A DNA stretch of 64,000 nt from JADLGL01 sp963667605 (GCA_963667605.2 CAXXUZ010000003.1:1-64000); one strand, 5' to 3'; numbered from the stretch's first letter, positions 41,121 to 50,898 are shown. Translations and numbers: made by a program. The notes: generated from the sequence alone by a model not told the origin.

Positions 41121-41423
41121 ATGCCGGCGAAACGCTTCAACGAAGCGGATATCGACTTCGATGCCATAGACGGGGAGTTGGCGAAACTTGTGCCGCCGAA
41201 GCTGAGCCTGACGGATGTGCTGGACCGTTTGCGGAAGCGGCTGGTCGAGCAACAGGCCAAGGGGGTTACGGTGGCTCAAATGCATGAGGTGTTGAAATCA
41301 GGCGGCATCGATATCACGGAGCGCAGTCTGCGGACGTTTCTGACCAAGGGCGTGTTGCCGGGAAGGAAGGTTGCCGAGGCCGCCAGGGCCATGGTGTCGG
41401 AAGAAGGCAGTGATCCGTTCTGA
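41121..41423 (+). CDS. small putative DNA-binding accessory protein next to the relaxase
   Basis: 100 residues, GGGGAG upstream of ATG 41121. KRFNEADIDFDAIDGELAKLVPPKLSLTDVLDRLRKRLVEQQAKGVTVAQMHEVLKSGGIDITERSLRTFLTKG reads as a helical N-terminus and a helix-turn-helix-like segment (GVTVAQMHEVLKSGGIDITERSLRTFL), as seen in plasmid partition or mobilisation accessory proteins that bind near oriT. The family is not identified. Divergent orientation from the relaxase with a palindromic gap between them supports a role as relaxosome accessory or autoregulator. Confidence 0.6.
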   Translation: MPAKRFNEADIDFDAIDGELAKLVPPKLSLTDVLDRLRKRLVEQQAKGVTVAQMHEVLKSGGIDITERSLRTFLTKGVLPGRKVAEAARAMVSEEGSDPF

Positions 41424-41708
41424 GCCGAACGACGGCGCATATGGGTTCGCAAAGCAAGGAAGCGGCGTTCGAAGAACGGCGGTCCGTCGTGGCGGTTTTC
41501 GGGATGCGGATAATGAAGTTGCAATGGGGGATGGCCGGGCGCTAGCGTGGCGCTTCAGCGCCCGCGTACGGCGATGGCGCGAAGCGCCGTGCCGTGAGGC
41601 GGCGATGCATCGTTCGAAGAACGGCGAGCCGCCAGCGAGCGTAAGCTCGCACGGTTGGCGGTGGCGCGAAGCGCCCCGCCATGGGCCGTGACTTTATGCA
41701 ACCGGCAT
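41424..41708. other. GC-rich intergenic segment with short repeats
   Basis: No gene is evident. CGTTCGAAGAACGGCG occurs twice (near 41464 and 41610), and GGCG(a/g)TGGCGCGAAGCGCC occurs twice (near 41572 and 41660). The units are partly self-complementary (GGCGCGAAGCGCC), so they may form REP-like hairpins. Confidence 0.4.
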
Positions 41709-41753
41709 AAAAAAGGGGCCGACCTCCGCCGTGTGATGGCGGGGGCCGACCCT
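41709..41753 (-). terminator. rho-independent terminator of the DUF2493 gene
   Basis: On -, the sequence 12 bases after the DUF2493 stop folds as AGGGTCGGCCCCCGCC / ATCACAC / GGCGGAGGTCGGCCCC, a 16-pair stem with some mismatches, directly followed by a run of seven T. Confidence 0.7.
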
Positions 41754-41764
41754 GAAGGGTGCCG

Positions 41765-42682
41765 TTACGCGGCGGCGAGAAGGACGGGGATTCCGATCTT
41801 GCGTGCCTTGTCGACCATATTGTTGGTGATGCCGGAGCCAGGGAAGGCGACGAGGCCCTTCGGCAGGAAGTTGAGCAGGACGTCGTTGCGCCGGAAGGGC
41901 GCGGCCTTGCCGTCCCGGTCCCAGTTCGGCTTGCAGACGACCTGGTGGACGCCGTTCTTCTCCGCCCAGCTTGCCGCGATCTTCTCCGCGCCGGGTCCGC
42001 CGCCGTGCAGCAGGACCATATCGTCGTACTTGATCTTGATGCTGTCCAGCGAGCGCCAGATGGCGGTGACGTCGTCGAAGTCCTTGCCGCCGGTGAAGGC
42101 GACCAGGGTGCCTTCGGGCAGATGCGCGGAGGTCTCGCGGTCCTTGCGGGCGCGCAGGTAGTCGCGGGCGTCGATGGCGGCTGAGGTGAGTTTGCCGGTC
42201 TGGCTGCTGTGCGATCCGTTGCGCGGGCGCCAGGTGTCGCCGGTCTCGGTGCGGTATCCCTCGGCGGCGAGGTCGCGCATGGCCTCGAAGGCGTCGCGCC
42301 GGTCGCCGAGGTTCTGGACCCGGTCGGTGAGGAGTTCCAGTTCGCGCGACTTGATCTCGGAGCCGTCCTGCTCTTGGCCGAGGTCTTTCATCTCGGGCGC
42401 GATCTTGTCGATGCCGCGGTCGAGGCGCTGGACCTGGGCGTGCAGCGTATTCACGAAGCCCCAGAGCAGGCTCTCGCGTTCGTCGGCGAGCTGCGTGCCG
42501 TCCGGTGCGACGGCACCGGCCAGAATGTGGATCGCTTCCTCGATCCCGGCAAGCGCCTCGTCCTCGTTCCAGATCTCGCGGTTGTCGAACTCGTCGGGAC
42601 CAGGGGTCGCGCCGAACAGGGCGGCCTGTTCGCAAGCCATTGCGGTCTGTGACGACGTTTCGGTGCTGATGAAGTTCTGCAT
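41765..42682 (-). CDS. DUF2493/SLOG-domain protein
   Basis: 305 residues from ATG 42682, with GGAGAG upstream. The N-terminal half is helical and acidic (EIWNEDEALAGIEEAIHILAGAVAPDGTQLADERESLLWGFVNTLHAQVQRLDRGIDKIAPEMKDLGQEQDGSEIKSRELELLTDRVQNLGDRRDAFE). The C-terminal half carries the DUF2493 (YspA/YpsA-related SLOG) fold: LVAFTGGKDFDDVTAIWRSLDSI, MVLLHGGGPGAEKIAASWAEKNGVHQVVCKPNWDRDGKAAPFRRNDVLL, GLVAFPGSGITNNMVDKARKIGIPVL. SLOG domains bind nucleotide-type ligands. The gene is typical of alphaproteobacterial plasmid and ICE backbones; its role is unknown. Followed by a good terminator. Confidence 0.82.
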   Translation of the reverse strand: MQNFISTETSSQTAMACEQAALFGATPGPDEFDNREIWNEDEALAGIEEAIHILAGAVAPDGTQLADERESLLWGFVNTLHAQVQRLDRGIDKIAPEMKDLGQEQDGSEIKSRELELLTDRVQNLGDRRDAFEAMRDLAAEGYRTETGDTWRPRNGSHSSQTGKLTSAAIDARDYLRARKDRETSAHLPEGTLVAFTGGKDFDDVTAIWRSLDSIKIKYDDMVLLHGGGPGAEKIAASWAEKNGVHQVVCKPNWDRDGKAAPFRRNDVLLNFLPKGLVAFPGSGITNNMVDKARKIGIPVLLAAA

Positions 42683-42970
42683 GATTCTCTCCAATGCAAT
42701 GTTTCTATCCTCCGAGGCGGGCTGCCCCGTCGTGATGACTCTTTGGGTCACGCGCTCGCAGCGGAGCCACGATGGCCGGAATGCCTGCGCCGGGGGGATG
42801 CGCGAGTGGTGCGGGCGCAGGGAGCGCAGCGAGCGAGCCACGGTCGCGTATTCCACCGGCGCTAGCCGCGCAGCGGCGTGGCATTGCGCGCTATCGCCGT
42901 AACGGAGCGTAAGCGGAGTGGAGGACCCCGCAGGGGTTGGCGCAGTGAGAACGTGTGGCACAATGAGACA

Positions 42971-44007
42971 TCATGACGGGTTAATTATTCTCCCACTCCC
43001 ACGCCTCTCTTCCACCGTTGCCGCGGACTTGGAGCTTGCAATAAGGGGCGCGATCCGGGCCGCAAGGGTTTCTTCTCCGAAGGCAACGAGGTCGTCATTA
43101 AAATCAGAGCATTCGGGAACGATCACGATTGAGGGAATGCCGCGTTCCACGCAACGGCGCTGAAGACGGTTCGCGGCGTGCCCGCCCTCCACGTCTTTAT
43201 CGCGGGCGATGACCAACAGGGCGAGGTCTTGGGGCGGTTCGAAGGCGCCGAGGCTGCCCGCCGATAGAGCCGCCGCGGCATGAATGCCGGGGACGGCGGT
43301 TACTAATGAAAGAACGGTTTCGATGCCTTCGCCGGCAAGCAGGGTCGCGCCCGAGGCGGACCCGCCGAAGCGCACGGCGCGGCCGTGGACGCGCCCGAGC
43401 GCCTTGCGCGGGCGCATGAGGTTGGCTTTTGCGGGACGCTTGGGGTCGAGCCAGGTGCGCTGAATGCCCTCGACGGCGCCATCATCTCCGGTGACGGCGG
43501 CGACCAGTGCCGGGAGGCGGTGGATGCCATTGTCGTCGCGATGGAGGAGATCGGGATGAAACCGCAGGGCCGGGAAGCGGCAATGGCCGATGGCGCGGGC
43601 GTGCAGGTAGGCTTCCGCATGGGTGCCATCGATGGGCCGGCAGCGGCGCCAGAGGCGGCGCGCTGCTTCTTCACGGTCATAGCCGCCGGCGTGATCGCCG
43701 CCATTGGCGGGAGTGGACGGCGGCAATGAGAGGAACGCGAGGGCCTCCTCCATGGCGTGCCGCAGCGATGCTCCGCCGGTGTGCAGACGGATGAGATCGA
43801 GCAGATCGCCATGCTCGTTGGTCGCGGCGTCGGTCCATTTTCCGGGTATGCCGGGAGGCGCCAGGCGCACGAAGAGCGAGCGCCCCTTGGCGCCGCTTGT
43901 GTCGCCGCTGTCCAGTATCTGCCCTGCTTGCGGCCGCTGGGAAGGTAGCGGCGGCAGACGTCTTCGGCCCGTGTGCTTAACGCGGCGGCAATTTCAGTGG
44001 CGTTCAT
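42971..44007 (-). pseudogene. Toprim-domain primase-like protein (DUF7146), frame break near 43909
   Basis: ATG 44007 opens MNATEIAAALSTRAEDVCRRYLPSGRKQGRYWT. The next frame continues GDTSGAKGRSLFVRLAPPGIPGKWTDAATNEHGDLLDLIRLHTGGASLRHAMEEALAFL. Adding one base between YWT and GDTSG restores the usual CGD of the family. The catalytic part has ARAIGHCRFPALRFHPDLLHRD, GEGIETVLSLV (Toprim Glu) and LALLVIARDKDVEGGHAANRL (Toprim DxD), then CSDFNDDLVAFG. Such plasmid primase-like proteins are thought to prime the transferred strand. Repaired length is about 346 residues. AGGGA precedes the start. Confidence 0.75.
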
Positions 44008-44199
44008 GGGGCGCGATCCCTTAGGGACGTGATGGCGAGAAATGGTTGCATGGGGAATCTCTCCTGCCTGTTGCGGGACGCCCCCTTCAGCCCCGCCTCG
44101 AACTCTTGACGGTGAGGGCCGCGGGAGCGGAGCGCCCAGCGCGGCCGCTCCGCGTCAACGGTTTGGGAACGCTGTTGAGGCGGACTCGAACGGGACTCC

Positions 44200-44244
44200 A
44201 AAAAATAAGGGCCAGCCCCACGCCAACATGGCGGGGACTGGCCC
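44200..44244 (-). terminator. rho-independent terminator of the second ssb
   Basis: On -, 28 bases after the ssb stop, GGGCCAGTCCCCGCC / ATGTT / GGCGTGGGGCTGGCCC forms a stem of about 15 pairs and is followed by TTATTTTTT. The CCGCC..GGCG core resembles the terminators at 41.7 and 57.8 kb. Confidence 0.8.
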
Positions 44245-44272
44245 TGAGTTATGCGGGAGGGAGGAAGCCCGC

Positions 44273-44686
44273 TTAGAACGGAATCTCGCTGTCATCCACC
44301 GTCGCAGCGGTTTCGGCGGAAGGCACGGCGTTGCCGTTCGGCTTATCGAGGAATTGGACTCTGCCGCCGGGGACCAGCAGGATCTCGGTCGAGAACCGGT
44401 CGCTGTCCTCGCCGTCCTTGCGCCACTTGCGGGTCTGCAGCTTGCCCGAGACGTAGACCAGGCGGCCCTTCTTCGCGTGCTTCTCCATCATCTCCACCAG
44501 GCCGTCCTGGAAGGTGACGATGCGGTGCCACTCGGTGCGGTCCACCTTGTCGCCCGAGTTCTTGTCGAGGTAGCTCTCGTCGGTGGCGATCGAGACGTTG
44601 GCGACGCGGCCGCCGTTGGTGAGATGGCTGATGGTGGCGTCGGCGCCGAGGCGTCCGATCAACTGCGCGTTATTCAGTCCGAACAT
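44273..44686 (-). CDS. ssb: single-stranded DNA-binding protein (second copy)
   Basis: 137 residues from ATG 44686, with AGGAG upstream. OB-fold: LNNAQLIGRLGADATISHLTNGGRVANVSIATDESYLDKNSGDKVDRTEWHRIVTFQDGLVEMMEKHAKKGRLVYVSGKLQTRKWRKDGEDSDRFSTEILL. The tail ends DDSEIPF, the canonical partner-binding tip. It is only distantly similar to the ssb at 13575 and lies in the backbone with the primase gene, so it probably works in replication or establishment rather than in the mating apparatus. Confidence 0.9.
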   Translation of the reverse strand: MFGLNNAQLIGRLGADATISHLTNGGRVANVSIATDESYLDKNSGDKVDRTEWHRIVTFQDGLVEMMEKHAKKGRLVYVSGKLQTRKWRKDGEDSDRFSTEILLVPGGRVQFLDKPNGNAVPSAETAATVDDSEIPF

Positions 44687-44792
44687 GATCAATCTCCTAT
44701 GATCCGGGTTATGACATCGGGTTGGTGAACGGGAACCGGCCTCTCTCGACCCTTCCCCCTTCACACTTCTCCAAGCCCCTCTCTTCCTCGAT

Positions 44793-44984
44793 TCAGCCGT
44801 CCGTGCCGGTATGTGTCCGGGAGCCGAGAACTTCGCGGATCGCGTGGGCCGGCATTCCGACCGCGGCCAGCAGTGCGCCGGCGTCGGGAAGCGGTGCGGC
44901 GAAGTCTGGATCGGCATCGCCTGGGCTATCGGGATTGAAAAGGGTGTCGTTGGACTCGGGCGAGGTATGTCTGGAATCGAACAT
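44793..44984 (-). CDS. small hypothetical protein
   Basis: 63 residues, MFDSRHTSPESNDTLFNPDSPGDADPDFAAPLPDAGALLAAVGMPAHAIREVLGSRTHTGTDG. GGAGG lies about 7 bases before ATG 44984. The acidic N-terminus is disordered and the C-terminal half (ALLAAVGMPAHAIREVLG) is a short helix pair. No family is recognised; it is kept because of its ribosome site and coding-like composition within the backbone gene row. Confidence 0.5.
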   Translation of the reverse strand: MFDSRHTSPESNDTLFNPDSPGDADPDFAAPLPDAGALLAAVGMPAHAIREVLGSRTHTGTDG

Positions 44985-45173
44985 CTGGCACCTCCGGTTG
45001 ATGGGGTTGAGACACCGCCCGGTGGAAACTCTCTTTTCCCTTGGACGCGTCGCCCTTCTCTTCGCCTTCCTCAACCTCTCGTGCACGTTGGCCGAGGCAG
45101 GCCGGAGAGTTCGGGGGCATCGCACGGCGGCAATCGCTGGCACGACTTTGCCCGGCAACCGCCGCGCGGATCA

Positions 45174-45489
45174 TCAAAGGGCCGCGTCGTTGGCGTCCAT
45201 GATGGCGATGATGACGTCGTCGAGGCTGCCCCTTGCGCCCATTAGGGTGTTCTCGAGATGGAGAAGCTGGTGGCGGAGCCCGGCGCGGTCGTCGCGGGAC
45301 GGGTTGTTGGGCAGGCGCATGATGGCGTTCCGCAGCTCGGCGAAACGTTCCGCCAGATCCTTCATGTGGCCGGCAGCCTCGCGTGTGCCGGTGCGCGCTT
45401 CCGGTCAGGAACCCGCCGGGATCTGGCCGGGCTCTGGCCATGGTTTCGAAATCGCCGGGCTTGGAGAATGGTGTGAGGGTGTCGAACAT
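45174..45489 (-). CDS. small helical hypothetical protein, frame probably broken near 45408
   Basis: Strong GGAGGA before ATG 45489 starts MFDTLTPFSKPGDFETMARARPDPGGFL. A second frame gives PEARTGTREAAGHMKDLAERFAELRNAIMRLPNNPSRDDRAGLRHQLLHLENTLMGARGSLDDVIIAIMDANDAAL, a convincing helical domain ending at 45174. One indel would join them into about 104 residues. If the break is real, the second part could start at ATG 45365. The start MFDTLTPFS resembles MFDSRHTSP of the neighbour at 44984, so the two may be related small backbone genes. Confidence 0.45.
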
Positions 45490-45700
45490 CGGGTTCCTCC
45501 GTGCATTGCAAGACAGAATGGTGGCGATGCCGTGAGAATTGCCTCTCGTTCACCGCCCGGACCGCTCCAGCCGTGCTGCCCTCGACCTCCATGTGCCGCA
45601 ACGTGCGGGCGGGAGGGTCTCACTCAAAACGTTGCCGCGACCTGCTCCTGGCCTATCATGCCGGCTGGCAAGTCACCGGGTGTAAACCGGCTTGCCCGGT

Positions 45701-45958
45701 TCAATGGGTGGTTTCATCGCGGGCGGCGGACATGGACCGGCCGGCGATGGCGGACCAGGCATCCCGGTCGAGTCCGAGCCGAGCATTGAGCCGATCACAA
45801 ATCCGTTCCGCATCGTTGAGTGTGAGTCCAACCAACGCTGTGGGGATGTAGCCCGGGATATCGGCGAAAACGATTCGGATCTGCTGCGGCATGTTTTCGA
45901 TGTCGTAAGCTGGGCAAAATGCATAGACGGGATCGTCGGGCAGCGTATGAGATGTCAT
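45701..45958 (-). CDS. small hypothetical protein
   Basis: 85 residues from ATG 45958 (GGAAGA upstream). MTSHTLPDDPVYAFCPAYDIENMPQQIRIVFADIPGYIPTALVGLTLNDAERICDRLNARLGLDRDAWSAIAGRSM: a compact domain with a strand (IRIVFADIPGYIPT) and the helix LTLNDAERICDRLNARLGLDRDAWSAIAGRSM. It is the type of small conserved protein found beside strawberry-notch helicase genes in plasmids and ICEs. Function unknown. Confidence 0.65.
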   Translation of the reverse strand: MTSHTLPDDPVYAFCPAYDIENMPQQIRIVFADIPGYIPTALVGLTLNDAERICDRLNARLGLDRDAWSAIAGRSMSAARDETTH

Positions 45959-46098
45959 GACAATATCTTCCATGTGGCAGGTTGGACTGTTCGTGCCTGA
46001 GGGCGGCTCAAAGGCACAATTTCCAGGAAGCGCGCGTAGAGGGCGGAGCCAAGGGTTGGCACGCCTCCGTTCCGGAAGCCGGACGGGAGCGTGCGGGT

Positions 46099-49000
46099 TT
46101 ACGCCGGGCTCGCAGCCGCGAGCGGCCAGCGTTCGAGGATGCGGCCGAGGTCGATGTATTCGGGCACGAACACACGGGTGCGCCACGAGACGATCTCGGT
46201 GGTGCAGCCCATGCGTTTGAGTGCCGCGAGGTCGTTGTCGGCCGGCCCCTCGATCTCGACGCGGTTTGCGCCCATCAGGCGCCGCCTTGCGAGGCGCCAG
46301 CCGTTGGCGAGATCGAAGGACGCGCCGCGGATCAGGATCGCCTCGTGCATCTCGGCCGAACTCATGACCGGTCCGCCGGCCAGTCCGAAGGCGTCGCGGA
46401 AGGCGTGCGCCTGCTCGGGCGTCAGAACCCGGCCGAGCAGGCTTTCCCCGGCATCGGTCGCAAGCCGGCGCACCCGCATGTTCTCGCCCGGCAGCCGGTC
46501 CCAGATGGGGAGCAGCAGGCCGGTGACCAGCCACAGGCGGGATTCGGTGTGGCTGGGCAGCCCCTCGATCTCCGCATCCCACAACGCGCCCCAACGATCT
46601 TCGCCTGCATCCTCCCAGTTCGAGGCGGCAAGTTCCTCCGCGGCCATGGGCTCGCGGGCGGCGGGACGGACCAGGCGGACCCGGGCCTCGACCCCGCCGT
46701 CCTCGAACATCCGCGACGGCGCGGGCAGAACCACGGCGGCGCGCTTCGAGCGGGTGTTGATGACGGGCCGCCCGTCGCGCAAGGCGAGGGCATCGCCGGC
46801 CGCCAGCGGCACGAGCCGGTCGCGGCGGACGATCTCGACAAGCTCGGTGGCGGCGCCCGAGGCTTCATGAACGTGAACCGTCTCGCGCGAGGCCACGGTG
46901 AGGGAGTCGGCCCGGATGGTCTCGACGCCCTGCTCGTGGGTGCCGGCCTCGATGGCCTGTTCGATGTTGGCCTCGATGCGGGTTTCCAGCTCGGCGAACA
47001 GTTCGTTCTGCTCGGCGATGGGCAGGGCCAGCAGGCGGTTGAGGAACCGGGGCATCGGCGGCAGGTCTTCCTTGAGCGAGCCTTCCCAGATCAGCTTCAG
47101 CCCGGTGGCGTCCTCGAAGCGGTCCATGGACCAGCCCGCAATGTTGCCGCGCCACAGCGCGATGTAGAACTGGCGCAGCGCCACCTTGGCGTAGGGGCTC
47201 TCCAGATTGTCGCTGGCCCGGAACAGGGTGGCGCCGCCGCCGCCCATGGCGGTCTGCGAATCGCGCTGGCCCCGGGTGATGGCGCCGAGGCTGTCGAGAC
47301 GCCGGGCGATGGTGGCGATGAAGCGCCGCTCGCCCTTCACATCCGTGGTGACTGGCCGGAACAGAGGGGCCGAGGCCTGGTGCGTTCGATGGGTGCGGCC
47401 CAGCCCCTGGATCGCCTGGTCGGCCCGCCAGCCCGGTTCCAGCAGGTAATGGATACGCCGCGCGGTGTTGCCGCAGCCGAGATCGGCGTGATAGCTGCGC
47501 CCGGTGCCGCCGGCCATGGAGAAGACGAGGATGCGTTTATCGCCGGCCATGAAGGCGGCGGTCTCGGCGAGGTTGGCCGAGGCCGGGCGGTTGCGCAGCG
47601 CCAGGCGCTCGCCGGATGCATCGGCGATGCGCAAGACCCGGCGCGAGCGGCCGGTGACCTCGGCGACGGCCTCGCCGCCGAAGCGGTGCAGTATCTGGTC
47701 CAGCGCCGCCTGCACCGGCGGCAACGCCGCGAGTTTCTCGATCAGCGCGTCGCGGGCGGCCACGGCTTCCTGGCACAAGACCGGGTTGCCCTCGGCGTCG
47801 GTCACGGGCCGGCTCATCAGATTGCCCTCGTCGTCGGTGAACGGCTCCTGCAATTGCACCGGGAAGGCGTGGGCCAGATATTCCAGGCACGCCTCCCTCG
47901 GCGTCAGGTCGACGGAGATGTCGTCCCATTCCGAGACAGGGATCTCGGCGATGCGCCGGTCCAGCAAAGCCTCGCCGGTGGAGACCAGCTGGATGACGCA
48001 GGCATGGCCGGCCTCGAGATCGGCCTCGATCGACCGGATCAGCGAGGGGCATTTCATGGCGGTCAGGAGATGGCCGAAGAAGCGCTGCTTGGCGCCCTCG
48101 AAAGCCGACAGCGCGGCGGACTTGGCGTTCTTGTTGAGGGTGGCATCGCCCTCCATGATGCCGGTGGCTTTGAGCGCGTCTTCTATATTGCGGTGGATCA
48201 CCTTGAAGGCGCCGGCATAGGCGTCGTAGATGCGCCGCTGCTCGGGCGTGAGCGGATGTTCGAGCGGCTCGACCTCGACCCCGTCATAGCTGAGCGCACG
48301 GGCCTGGTAGAGGCCGAGTGCCTTCAGATCGCGGGCCACCACCTCCATCGCCGCGACCCCGCCGGCCTCCATGGCGGTGACGAAATCGGTGCGTTGCTCG
48401 AAGGGCGTCTCGCCGCCTGAATCAGCGCCGCCCCAGAGCCCGAGGCGGCACGCATAGGCCAGGCCGGGCACCGTGGTGGCCCCGGTGGCGGAGACATAGA
48501 GGATACGGGCATCCGGCAAGGCGTTCTGCAAACGCAATCCGGCGCGGCCCTGTTGCGAGGGCGCCGTATCGCCGCGTGATCCCTTGGACCCGGCGGCGTT
48601 TGCCATGGCGTGGGCCTCGTCGAACACGATGACGCCGCCAAAGGCATGGCGGGAGTCTTCACCCATGCCGTCCGCGAGCCAGCCGACGATCTGTTCGAGG
48701 CGCGAGCGCTTTCCCTGACGGGCAGGCGAGCGCAAGGTTGCATAGGTGGCGAACAGGATTCCGGCCTCTTGAGGAATATCGGCCCCCTGGCGGAACTTGC
48801 CCAATGGGATGATGTCGGCTTCGCTGCCGCCGATCGCGGCCCAGTCGCGGCGCGCGTCCTCGAGCAGCTTGTCGGAGGCGGACAGCCACAGCGCCCGGCG
48901 GCGGCCGCGCAGCCAGTGGTCGAGAATGATGGCGGCGACCTGGCGGCCCTTGCCGCAGCCGGTGCCGTCGCCCAGCATCCAGCCGCGCCGGAAACGCACT

Positions 49001-50715
49001 GGCGCGGACAGGGCTTCGCCATCGCCGGTGGCATCGGTGGCGGGTTCAAGACCGGCTCTTACGGCTTCGCCCTTATCTGCTTTATTGGCGGTCTCGGGGA
49101 CGTTATCGCCGTCATCTTCGTTGTCATCTTCGTTGTCGGCGACCCGCGCGACGGTCTCCCAGCTCTCGCCGATGCGGTACAGCGCCGATAGATGGCGGCC
49201 GTGGGCCTGACCGGCGAGGATGACGCTTTCCAGTTGCGCGTCGGACAGCAGTTCGTCCGTCACGATACGTGCGGGCAGCATCGGGCGGTAGGCCGGCACG
49301 GGATGGGGCACCGCCGCCATGGCGGCGGATTGCACCAGGGGTGTTGGATGTTCGCAGGCGCCGGGAATGCGCGCGGTCCGGGCCCGCCAGGGCTCGTAGA
49401 CCCCGGCATGGGTGGCTTCCGGTTCGGCTGCCTTGCCTTCAGGGTTGGCGGGTGAAGTTTCGTAGGCGAGTTCGGCCGCCGGCCCCCAATCGAGGACTTG
49501 CGGGGCTGCGGGTTTGGTGTTGGGCGCGGTGGCCGCTGTACGCTTTCGTGGGGCCGGCCGTGCGGCGGCATGGCCGAACAGATCGCCGGCCGGAACAAGC
49601 GCCGCGGCAATTGGCACGACCGCCTGCCTCGGCGGCACATTGGCGGCGACGGCTGCAAGCAACCCGGCGGCGGTAGGGACGGATGCCCGTGCGTCGATCG
49701 GAACGCCCTGGGCATTGGCGGGATCACGGTCGATTACGGTGAGCCTGGTATCGAAGGTCGTGCCGCGCCGTGCGTAGGCGCGCCCGTCGATGGCGATGGA
49801 AAAAACGGTGCGCGGCGGTGGATCGAGCCGTTCGAAGGCGCGGCTCCAGGCGGCATCGCCGGGGATGCAGCCGGCCGACGTGATCGCCACCAGCCGCCCG
49901 CCCGCCGGGAGCATGGAGAAGGCGGAACGGAGGTGGCGTAAATCCGCGTCATGGCGGATGCGCTGGACCCCGGGGCTCGCTGAAAACGGCGGGTTCATCA
50001 ACACCACGGTGGGACGCAGGTCCGGCAGATAATCGGCGATGGACTCCGCGTTGTGACGGGTCACCGGTGCGTGCGCGAACAGGCCTGAGAGCAACCCGGC
50101 GCGGACGGCGGCAATCTCGTTCAGATGCAGGGGATTCCCCGATCGCGCGTCATCTGTGCGCTTGCCGAGCGCGCATTCGGCCATGACGGCGAGCATGCCG
50201 GTGCCGGCCGAGGGCTCGAGCACGATGTCGCCGGGCCGGATGGCAGCGGCTTGCAATGCGGCGTAGGCGAGCGGCAAGGGGGTGGAGAACTGCTGCAGGG
50301 CAAGCTGTTCCTCCGACCGCCTTGTCTGGGACGGCTCCAGCGCCGCGAGGGTCTCCAGCATGGCGAGCATGGCGGCAGCCGATCCGGGTCCGGCGCCCGC
50401 CTCGCGGCGCATGAGGCGGCCGTAACGCTGGATGAACAGCACCATCGCGGCCTCGGCCGCTTCGTAGGCGTCCTTCCAGACCCAGGCGCCGTGCGTGTCG
50501 CTGGCGCCGAAGGCCGCGCTCATGGCCTCGCGCAGGGTCTTTGCATCGAGCGTCCGGCCCACCTCCAGGTTGGGAAGCAGAGCGGTAGCGGCGGCCAGCA
50601 ACGCGGCAGGCTTCGGGCGGACGCCCGTGGTATCGGCAATCGCTGGGGATATTTGAAGCGGCTGGATGGCGGGCGGACGCGCGGGCGCGGTCGCCGCCGG
50701 TTGGGCGTCGAGCAT
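46099..50715 (-). CDS. strawberry-notch-like helicase with N-terminal methyltransferase-like domain
   Basis: 1538 residues, intact frame. Residues about 150-350 form an AdoMet MTase-like domain (QQFSTPLPLAYAALQAAAIRPGDIVLEPSAGTGMLAVMAE, VVLMNPPFSASPG). A linker follows, then a Sno-type helicase: GWMLGDGTGCGKGRQVAAIILDHWL (Walker A), VIVFDEAHAMAN (motif II), ILYVSATGATTV, and KRILVFSMAGGTGRSYHADLGCGN...RRIHYLLEPGWRADQAIQGLGRTHRTHQASAPLF. The C-terminal region is family-specific. Such proteins are near-universal on large alphaproteobacterial conjugative elements, with suggested roles in DNA establishment or anti-restriction; the activity is not proven. The start at ATG 50715 is followed by an Ala/Pro-rich segment. 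Confidence 0.85.
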   Translation of the reverse strand: MLDAQPAATAPARPPAIQPLQISPAIADTTGVRPKPAALLAAATALLPNLEVGRTLDAKTLREAMSAAFGASDTHGAWVWKDAYEAAEAAMVLFIQRYGRLMRREAGAGPGSAAAMLAMLETLAALEPSQTRRSEEQLALQQFSTPLPLAYAALQAAAIRPGDIVLEPSAGTGMLAVMAECALGKRTDDARSGNPLHLNEIAAVRAGLLSGLFAHAPVTRHNAESIADYLPDLRPTVVLMNPPFSASPGVQRIRHDADLRHLRSAFSMLPAGGRLVAITSAGCIPGDAAWSRAFERLDPPPRTVFSIAIDGRAYARRGTTFDTRLTVIDRDPANAQGVPIDARASVPTAAGLLAAVAANVPPRQAVVPIAAALVPAGDLFGHAAARPAPRKRTAATAPNTKPAAPQVLDWGPAAELAYETSPANPEGKAAEPEATHAGVYEPWRARTARIPGACEHPTPLVQSAAMAAVPHPVPAYRPMLPARIVTDELLSDAQLESVILAGQAHGRHLSALYRIGESWETVARVADNEDDNEDDGDNVPETANKADKGEAVRAGLEPATDATGDGEALSAPVRFRRGWMLGDGTGCGKGRQVAAIILDHWLRGRRRALWLSASDKLLEDARRDWAAIGGSEADIIPLGKFRQGADIPQEAGILFATYATLRSPARQGKRSRLEQIVGWLADGMGEDSRHAFGGVIVFDEAHAMANAAGSKGSRGDTAPSQQGRAGLRLQNALPDARILYVSATGATTVPGLAYACRLGLWGGADSGGETPFEQRTDFVTAMEAGGVAAMEVVARDLKALGLYQARALSYDGVEVEPLEHPLTPEQRRIYDAYAGAFKVIHRNIEDALKATGIMEGDATLNKNAKSAALSAFEGAKQRFFGHLLTAMKCPSLIRSIEADLEAGHACVIQLVSTGEALLDRRIAEIPVSEWDDISVDLTPREACLEYLAHAFPVQLQEPFTDDEGNLMSRPVTDAEGNPVLCQEAVAARDALIEKLAALPPVQAALDQILHRFGGEAVAEVTGRSRRVLRIADASGERLALRNRPASANLAETAAFMAGDKRILVFSMAGGTGRSYHADLGCGNTARRIHYLLEPGWRADQAIQGLGRTHRTHQASAPLFRPVTTDVKGERRFIATIARRLDSLGAITRGQRDSQTAMGGGGATLFRASDNLESPYAKVALRQFYIALWRGNIAGWSMDRFEDATGLKLIWEGSLKEDLPPMPRFLNRLLALPIAEQNELFAELETRIEANIEQAIEAGTHEQGVETIRADSLTVASRETVHVHEASGAATELVEIVRRDRLVPLAAGDALALRDGRPVINTRSKRAAVVLPAPSRMFEDGGVEARVRLVRPAAREPMAAEELAASNWEDAGEDRWGALWDAEIEGLPSHTESRLWLVTGLLLPIWDRLPGENMRVRRLATDAGESLLGRVLTPEQAHAFRDAFGLAGGPVMSSAEMHEAILIRGASFDLANGWRLARRRLMGANRVEIEGPADNDLAALKRMGCTTEIVSWRTRVFVPEYIDLGRILERWPLAAASPA

Positions 50716-50898
50716 GAATGATCTCCCAATTGGAAAGGGCGGGCCGGAACCGTGGCCGGGGCCTTACAGCTCCGGCGAAGGGCCGGGTGGTGCCGGAAGC
50801 CGGTGTCCTCGCTCTCCCGGCCCCGGTTCACCCGGTCTCAGCGCAACCCGCCTCCTTGCGGGCGGGGGTACGGATATGGAGGATTATGCGGGCGCGGC

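Noticed and set aside
42683..42970. N-terminal extension of the DUF2493 protein to 42961
   Set aside because: The extension is Arg/Pro/Ser-rich with no ribosome site, whereas ATG 42682 has GGAGAG at good spacing and starts the conserved part.
36526..44007. Long + strand open frames antisense to the relaxase and backbone genes
   Set aside because: They are GC-skew shadows of real genes: Arg/Pro/Gly-rich, no motifs, no ribosome sites.
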